A DNA stretch of 64,000 nucleotides from Ryuthela nishihirai. Lineage: Eukaryota; Arthropoda; Arachnida; Araneae; Heptathelidae. The translations under genes and the position numbers were made by a program. The DNA lies in assembly GCA_038380435.1 (NCBI GenBank), contig JAWZYU010000019.1, positions 19,741,801 to 19,805,800 on the forward strand. The letters are read 5' to 3'. Of this stretch, positions 57,926 to 64,000 are shown in pieces. The first letter of the stretch is position 1. The number at the start of each line of letters is the position of its first letter. The notes under the pieces are model-generated. The model was not told the origin of the DNA, ran no database searches, and saw nothing but the letters and a program-made list of their open reading frames with translations.

Positions 57926-58324
57926 AGTAGTTTGTAGCGTGCTTTACCTGTGATGTAGTCAATATGTTTCTACCATTTTAGATTATTATTTATGTATATA
58001 CCTACCACTGTTCCGACTATTCATCCATTCTTCAGAAATTAAAATATACTTGAATGGGGAAAGAGAACTGTCAAACTCTTATTCCACGTCATGTAGGAAA
58101 ATAGAAATGAAATTAACTAGTCAATTAGCATTCGTCTGTTATTTCGACTGTTTTACTCCTGAGCGGTGCTTTTTTTTTTTACACAGTGGGCTAAATGAAA
58201 AGAATCCCAAAGGCTCAGGAAAGATTTTGGAAAAGGACCATTGGACAGAAGTTAGCAGATAGATGGAAGGTTTTCGTCATGGAATCCAGCGTGTTATTTA
58301 ATGTGTACAAATTGTGGCACTCCT

Positions 58325-58771
58325 CAGGGCCGGACTTAGGGATGGAGTCAGAATGCAAATAAGGGTAAAAGAGGCAAATATATATATATTAAATTCATTT
58401 ATATTTTATGCATTTTTCGCATTTTTTTTTTTGAAATCCTTTTCCCATGGCCGAGTGGTTAGCACGCTTGGCTACTGATCTAAAGGACCGGGTTCGAGCC
58501 CCGGGTAAGGCATGGTTGTGTGTGTTGTTTTTCTGCTGAGGTCCTGCCATCCTCACAGACCTTCTACTATGGCATATAAACTGAGAGGCTCCTGTCAGAC
58601 CTCTGTGGCAAGCTGCTGCTTGAGGGGATATTTATTTTATTTTTTTATTTAAACGGAGAGGGAATAGTTATAGTGCCAATGAAAATCAAGTCTCTTGGCC
58701 ATCCCTTCTGCATTTTTTTTTAGATCGTGTTCCTTCCCCCTCCCCTCATTTTTTTTTCTAGATCCGGTCTG
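58325..58771. mobile_element. hAT-like non-autonomous element carrying a SINE-B
   Basis: Starts CAGGGCCGGACTTAGG and ends CCGGTCTG. The flanking 8 bp are GCACTCCT (58317-58324) and GCTCTCCT (58772-58779), a 7/8 match that fits hAT's 8-bp duplication. No transposase. Confidence 0.6.
58440..58645 (+). mobile_element. SINE-B, full length
   Basis: Inside the hAT-like element. TCCCATGGCCGAGTGGTTAG to TTGAGGGGATATTTATTTTA. Confidence 0.88.
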
Positions 58772-58817
58772 GCTCTCCTGCACAAGAGATCAGGTTTAGC
58801 TTGCCATACAATAGAGA

Positions 58818-59020
58818 GCCGTCCCGTGGTCGAGTGGTTAGCACGCTTGGCTACTGATCTACGGGACTTGGGTTCGAGCCCCGGGTAAGGCATGGATGTA
58901 TGTGTCGTTTCTCTGCTGAGGTCCTGCCATCCTCTCAAACCTTCTACTATGGCATATAAACTGGTAGGCTCCTGTCAGACCTCTGTGGCAAGCAGCTGCT
59001 TGAGGGGGTATTTATTTTTT
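58818..59020 (+). mobile_element. SINE-B, full length
   Basis: Inserted into the old SINE-A host; GCCGTCCCGTGGTCGAG to GGGGGTATTTATTTTTT. The hAT-like MITE starts right at its tail. Confidence 0.9.
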
Positions 59021-59021
59021 A

Positions 59022-59213
59022 TAGGGGTTCTCAACGTGGGGTACGCGGTAAGATTTTTTGGGGTACGCCGTGAGATCTCAAAAGTCGCAGATCTAATAAC
59101 AGTAAAAATAAGCATTGTTATACTATAACTATAGTTTTATCTATATAAGGGGTACGCCAGTTACATACACATTTCCAGGGGGGTACGTGAAGCATAAAAG
59201 GCTGAGAACACTG
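59022..59213. mobile_element. hAT-like MITE
   Basis: Begins (T)AGGGGTTCTCAACGTGGGG and ends GGCTGAGAACACTG, the inverted-end pattern of widespread hAT MITEs. Contains the GGGGTACGC repeats typical of that group. No TSD recovered, perhaps lost in the SINE tail. Confidence 0.65.
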
Positions 59214-59390
59214 CGATAGACCGCTGATTGCCTTTCTAAGCCTATCGATATTTCTTTTCTCACCGAAGGCAGACCAGGGGTTAGCGGAGATGAATCTAAA
59301 CGCCGGCCCAGTTGGGACTGGAACCTGATAACTGCAGATTCCGCGAGTGATGCGCTACCGACTGAGCACCCCTACCCTAAGCATTCAGCG

Positions 59391-60578
59391 AATCACCGAA
59401 TAAAATTTTCTCTCTCCCACAAACTTCGTTCAAGGAATTTTAATAAACACGAGTCTTACGGTGTTGAAATTACAGGCAACGACTGATTGATGATATCGTA
59501 AGAGCTGTATTCATTTTATTTGTGTTTTATGGTGCCAAACCACGCTTTTGTTGAGTCGGGCTCACAAAAGAATCCTGCCACTTGCTCTACGTCTCACCCG
59601 AGGGGGACTTCGAGGGGCGCAAACCTTGTTTTTTTTTCCCTCTTGTTACAATCAAAAGCCTCCTCTGCCACTAGCACATTCCATTCAAGAGATGATAAAT
59701 GGTACGCGGCAGACATATGTGTCATTGGTCTCACTTTCAAATGATAAGTTTTCTTTGAACAGACATCGAGCAAAACACAGCCGGATAAATACTAATCGGT
59801 GTATATAAAAAAAGAGATGTAGAGGAGATATTAAACCTGATGAGGAGGGAGTCCAGACAGAAAGAGAAAGAGATGTAGTTTTATGACGCTTTTTCTCTTT
59901 CAAGCTGACACCATCTTAATTACAGAGAATAAATCGCGGCTACGCTTGCTTTGTGGCCAGCGGTGCCTTGAACAAAGAGGACGACACATTCCTTTTGTGG
60001 CGTGGTCATCTTATTTTAAGGCCACTTGTGTGGATTCGTTTCCTACGCCAAATACGCCATTTATCAAGATCAAACTTTCTTTGCACTTAAAAGAGTGGGA
60101 ACAGGAAAGCATGTCATCTAAGAAACCAACAGAAGATAACATCGTACATAAATATTTCGGACCACCATGGGGACTTTCTCCTTTATCTTTCAATCTTTAA
60201 TTTGAAGAAAGGTTCTCTGTAGCAAAAGTGTAAATAAGAGTCATGTACATACAAGTTTGATTGCTGTAAAGAAATAAAATATATGTATTGGAGCGGGGGG
60301 GGGCGGTAATATAACTAGGGTTATCTTTCTACACTGTCTGTTCGACCAATTTAATGTTTTCGTGAAACAGTATTGGCCTAACTATTTTGATGTCGTCTTC
60401 AAAGTAAACTGCAGATTAATAATGTGTCCGTGACTTCATTACTCAAGTCCTGTCACTTTCTATGATGGGGACTTTGCTGGCCCACATTGAAAAAGGTTTT
60501 GCTGCCAATATTAAGCGACCTTTGTTGGGGACATGGAATTATTTTGCCAGATAAAAAGCAGCCCAAGTTATGAGGGAA
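59391..60578. other. Spacer, some GC-richer stretches
   Basis: Plus frames at 59520-59808 and 59883-60200 have no domain and no good splice borders. Short G run at 60295-60303. Confidence 0.35.
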
Positions 60579-60580
60579 TA

Positions 60581-60767
60581 CAGTCGTTCAAAAAAGTATC
60601 CGAACGCTATGGTTGTTGTATTTTTTAGAAATTAATGATCTGGCAACCTTCGTGTCACGTGACACGAAGGTTGCCAGATCACTAATTTCTAAAAAAAAAT
60701 CGTTGCCAGATATTTTTTCTGAATTCTGTAATCAACCATAGTGTTCGGGTACTTTTTTGAGCGACTG
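60581..60767. mobile_element. Palindromic Tc1/mariner-like MITE
   Basis: TA-flanked 187-bp near-complete palindrome. The centre is CGTGTCACGTGACACG, and arms carry ACCATAGTGTTCGG and ATCTGGCAACCTTCG. Same family as 26421 and 46396. Confidence 0.9.
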
Positions 60768-60769
60768 TA

Positions 60770-61304
60770 CTTAGCTACCACTGATCTGTGGACCAACTTC
60801 GTAGAACTATTTGATTTATCTAAATAAATTCAACAATTTTGAACCCTTTGTTATTTCTACATTGCCTTACCGAAATGTTTCAGATAATTCCCATCATATT
60901 AATGGGAATCTAACTTCGAAACTCTATAACTTCTAAAACAGGCATTCAATGGGAACATGTGACGGAAGATAAATTGAAGATGATAATGAATTATATTTAA
61001 ATCTAGATTTTCGTCGATATTAGTTCAAAATTTAAAGAGTTATGGAAGCTAGATTATTTCACAACAATAACACATCATAAAACTTTTTCTCGGTAATTAA
61101 TTAAAACTCAAAAATTAAGTATTGTTTCAAACAATTTAACACACTAAATATGCATTTCAGAAGTATACGTAATGCTTAGGTCACTACTAACAGATTTATC
61201 TGGCGTTGCTAGGGTCTGAAACTTTCTGAAATGTAGAGTGGATGGCACTCCCGACGTCACAAGCTTTCATGTGGCAGAAATATCATTACACTCGATCTCC
61301 TCCA
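60770..61304. other. AT-rich spacer
   Basis: Nothing recognised. Confidence 0.4.
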
Positions 61305-61684
61305 CCTCCGGGGGGCGGGAGGTGCTCAATTGGTAGCGCGCCAGACATGTAATCTATAAATCCTAGGTTCTAGTTCCAGCTTGGTCAGCGTTGAGATTTA
61401 TCTACACAAAACTCCCCTACTGATCGTGGGCAGGGCGGGGACACTGATGGGCTTAGATAGACCGCTGTCCGTCGGATGGGACGTTAAGCCCCGTATGCGG
61501 CAGAGCCATACTCTGTGCACGTTAAAGAACACACTGGGTGGCCTTCATGAGAAAATATCATCTGTTTCTTAACAGCTGTCAATGGGTTCCCTCCCCCAAC
61601 CTTTCCTGAGCCTTCAGGATCCTTGTAACCTGGCCATTTAGCCCACTGTATGCAAAAAGTGCCGCTCAGAGGTAAAACAAACCA
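61305..61684 (+). mobile_element. Diverged SINE-A
   Basis: Head GGGGGCGGGAGGTGCTCAAT with box B damaged (GGTTCTAGTTCC), body shortened near CTCCCCTACTGATCG. Ends AAAACAAACC. Confidence 0.8.
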
Positions 61685-62127
61685 AATTCCCTCTTCGGTT
61701 AAAATTTTCTCCTTCTCTTTTAGGAGAGGAAAGAAATGGACATAGTTCGAAGTACCCATTATCCTCCCCACATCAGAAGTTTCTAAATCAAAAACCAAAA
61801 TTTCCTCGCTCAGGTAATCGAACTTTTCAAATCACTTCTTTCTTACCCACCAGAGTAGCAAAAGCAAATTAACTATGGTCTGAGAAGCATAAAAAATATA
61901 AAGGTACAAAAATTATTATTATTAAACAAAATTATTTATTACTTTAACATTTAAATTATATGTTAATTATTTGTATATACTTTAATTAGTTTTTGCATAT
62001 TTTTCAAATTAAGTTAATGATTTTAACTTCCGATACGAATTTAGTTTTTTAATCTGGTGTTCTGCTCGTGCATAATTAAAACGACTTCAGTATCCATGGA
62101 CGCTCGCGCTCTTGACCGAGCAAACTG
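61685..62127. other. AT-rich spacer
   Basis: Nothing recognised. Confidence 0.4.
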
Positions 62128-62512
62128 GGTTGGGTTGTTTTACCTCTGAGCGGCACGTTTTTGCACACCATGGACTAAATGGCCAGGTCACATGGACCCC
62201 GAAGGCTCAGAGAAGGTTGGGGGAGGGGACCCACTGGAACAGCTTTTGGGAGACAGATGGTAGCCTCCCGTCAAGGCCATCCAGCGTGTTCTTTAACGTG
62301 CACAGGGTATGGCTCTCCCACACACGGGCCCACGGTTTAACGTCCCATCCGACGGACGGCGGCCTTTCCAAGCCCATCGGTGTCCCCTACTGACCGTGAG
62401 CAGGGCGGGGAATTTTGAGGAGATAAATCTCAACGCTGACCCAGCTGGGACTCGAACCTGGGAACTACAGATTACGAGCCTGGCGCGCTACCGACTGAGA
62501 CACCCCCGCTCC
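62128..62512 (-). mobile_element. SINE-A, full length
   Basis: Near-consensus. Its head abuts a short piece of an oppositely oriented SINE-A 3' end (62513-62547, TGTGTGCGAGGAGGTAAAAC), so it landed in or beside an older copy. Confidence 0.9.
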
Positions 62513-62576
62513 ACCCATTGTGTGCGAGGAGGTAAAACAACCCAATCAGTTGAGCAATGGGAGGGAATTCACATCT

Positions 62577-62738
62577 ACTTAAGGAAGATGGTTAGCACGC
62601 TTGGCTACTGATCAAAGGGAACTGGATTCTAGCCCCGTTAAGGCATGGATGTTTGTTGTTTTTCTGCTGAGGTCTCGCTTTCCTCATAAAAATGACAGGC
62701 TTCTGTCAGACCCCTGTGGCAAGCAGCTGCTTTAGGTT
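62577..62738 (+). mobile_element. SINE-B, diverged and shortened
   Basis: GGTTAGCACGCTTGGCTACT head, box B mutated (GATTCTAGCCCC), end CAGCTGCTTTAGG. Confidence 0.75.
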
Positions 62739-63400
62739 TTTCATGCTATGATGTTCTACCATGCAGTTCAAAGTGTCGGGGCGCCTTTGCACTATTTCTA
62801 CCAACGGTGAACCAAGTTTTTTATAATCAGTATAAAGTGTGTTATTCAGATGCACAGCATCGAAGCACTGGACGGAAATATCCTTGTACACTTAACCAAA
62901 TTGATACGAAGAAATAAATCTAATTCATGTAGTTTAAGACATTCTTTGAAACATAGCTTGATATTGAATGGCAGTCGTCATAATCCCAATAGGTAATGAA
63001 GACTTCGTTGTTAATTTATCTATCTTGATAGCCAAAAGAAAAAGACTAGCTGGTCAACAAGAAACAAAGAAACTGACGAAGTAATTAAATGCAATTTGCA
63101 GTTTCTTAGCGGAAACATTTTTTTTCGGCGACGGATTAAAAACGTGCTAATTTTCTTTTTCTTTCTTTCAAACTTTTAAGGTGAGGGTAGTCTGAAAAGA
63201 ATCTCCTTGAACCATGACTTTCACGTTTTTCATCCTGGAACAAGTTCGGCTGGAGTAGAAAATTGCAAGTTCCGTCTCTAGTGCGGGTATCAGTTAAGAG
63301 TTCCTACTTTAATCATCTCTTCCCAGGATGGAAAATAACCGAGGAAAGCAATGGCAAGCCTCTCTTGTGTCTTGGCCAACTGTTTGTGCAAAGATTAGCA
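62739..63400. other. Spacer
   Basis: Nothing recognised; the plus frame 63263-63634 lacks any known motif. Confidence 0.35.
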
Positions 63401-63465
63401 TCCAACAAAGCCCACAAAGCCAGTCCGTGTTCAAATCCTATTCGTCGTCGTCGTGCTGGCCAAGT
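63401..63465 (+). repeat. Possible tRNA-like relic
   Basis: GTGTTCAAATCCTATTCG has the box B pattern with AGATTAGCATCCAACAAAGC upstream. Weak. Confidence 0.25.
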
Positions 63466-64000
63466 TAATACGGTAATCAGTATCCGCCTGATAGAAAGAC
63501 CAAAATTGTATCATCTAACATACTTATCAAGCACAAGGAGTTCCGGTGATTGCAGACCAAATTATTTTAATAGTTCGCGCCTCCAGACTTCGGTCGTGCA
63601 GCAGAGACAATGTCTTCCAAGTGCTAGCGATTGAGGGGGGGGAATAGGGGAAGCAGTGCAGCGGAGGTGCCACTAGCTCACGAGCAGTGGAACCGTGCAC
63701 AGACTTTTCTAACTCACCATTTAATGTTGCGTGCTGCCCGAGCTGTCCGTTCGTTCTCTCTTAATGGGAGGTTCGCGTGATCGCGGAGTGCCATGTGACA
63801 TCGAGCATCAGCAAGGGACACCGGCCTCCGGGCAGCTGGTTGCTGGTGACCTTTGACCGCACGTGTGGCCGCCTGCCCTTGCAAGGCCTTTTAGATTCTG
63901 TTGTAGGGCCTTGACTGGTTTCTTATTACTCAGCTACCTATTCACTTACTTCTGTGACGTTCTGTACCTAGGTGTTTCACTTTTCATCATGTCATATTTT
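63466..64000. other. GC-richer end with regulatory-type motifs
   Basis: GC content rises from 63640. No exon could be defined before the window ends. Holds the DR1/E-box pair listed separately. Confidence 0.35.
63847..63865. promoter_or_regulatory. DR1 nuclear-receptor-type site beside an E-box
   Basis: TGACCTTTGACC (63847-63858) is, on the minus strand, two GGTCA half-sites spaced by one base, the DR1 pattern bound by RXR/USP and HNF4-type receptors. CACGTG follows at 63860-63865. Binding is inferred from pattern only. Confidence 0.45.

Larger units (their letters stand above)
58145..59390 (-). mobile_element. Old SINE-A host of a multi-layer nest
   Basis: Pieces at 58145-58324, 58772-58810 and 59217-59390 together follow the SINE-A order (3' end, body, head). 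They are separated by a hAT-like element and by a SINE-B plus hAT-like MITE. Confidence 0.65.

Noticed and set aside
59883..60200. 105-codon plus frame
   Set aside because: No motif, no clear splice sites, overlaps a frame on the other strand.
9661..62512. Regularly repeated elements as a CRISPR array
   Set aside because: Repeats are about 385 bp, dispersed, on both strands and flanked by TSDs.
63263..63634. 123-codon plus frame at the right end
   Set aside because: Basic, repetitive CGTCGTCGT-derived stretch and a tRNA-like string inside it; no domain.

Overview
The window is eukaryotic, AT-rich and repeat-dense. It has no long intact protein gene, operon, Shine-Dalgarno site, rRNA gene, CRISPR array or virus. 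Two tRNA-derived SINE families, several 5'-truncated non-LTR retrotransposons, Tc1/mariner-type and hAT-type non-autonomous DNA transposons and simple repeats fill much of it. This mixture, together with spliceosomal-type signals, suggests an animal genome. I think an arthropod is most likely, possibly a spider, but that is inference from the repeat style and was not checked by any search. The region is best read as intronic or intergenic DNA.

The dominant element, here called SINE-A (about 385 bp), has a tRNA-Thr(CGT)-like head with textbook box A and box B, a conserved body, and a 3' end AAAACAACCCAACC. I count about 45 whole or partial pieces, roughly a fifth of the window by my tally. Nineteen copies have target-site duplications (TSDs) of about 8-13 bp that I could read directly. 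SINE-B (about 200 bp) has a second tRNA-like head and a (TATTT)n/(TA)n tail, with about 20 pieces. The LINE remnants are a zinc-knuckle LINE 3' end (21994-22514 and 25447-25933) whose tail resembles the SINE-A tail, reverse-transcriptase relics (30640-32000 and 44110-45785), and a LINE C-terminus (57380-57925). DNA transposons are three related TA-flanked elements (26421, 46396, 60581), another palindromic MITE (24064) and hAT-like elements (58325, 59022, and remnants at 30492 and 50171).

Layout: 1-6800 is SINE-rich. 6800-9660 is AT-rich spacer with a strong hairpin at 7460. 9661-19700 mixes SINEs with GC-rich blocks near 10860-11260 and 13373-13540. 19713-20570 holds an RFX-type X-box. 21325-26575 holds the paired LINE 3' ends and a striking minus-strand CAG/GTAAGT junction (a recursive-splice-like site) at 23877/23876. 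28720-29200 looks like a plus-strand promoter plus first coding exon. 30480-32000 is LINE. 39640-40360 looks like a TATA promoter with CCAAT, CRE and E2F-like sites. 44110-47000 is LINE plus a composite MITE. 48420-48551 is a possible minus-strand exon. 54390-54850 is a degenerate GATC/T-tract array. 58145-59390 is a multi-layer nest of transposons. 63840-63870 has a DR1 nuclear-receptor-type site beside an E-box.

No pathway can be reconstructed. The interacting parts are the mobile elements: a LINE that may supply the machinery moving SINE-A, younger SINEs nested in older ones, and SINE hits that split minisatellites. The candidate exons and promoters are predictions from splice and motif patterns only and need transcript data.
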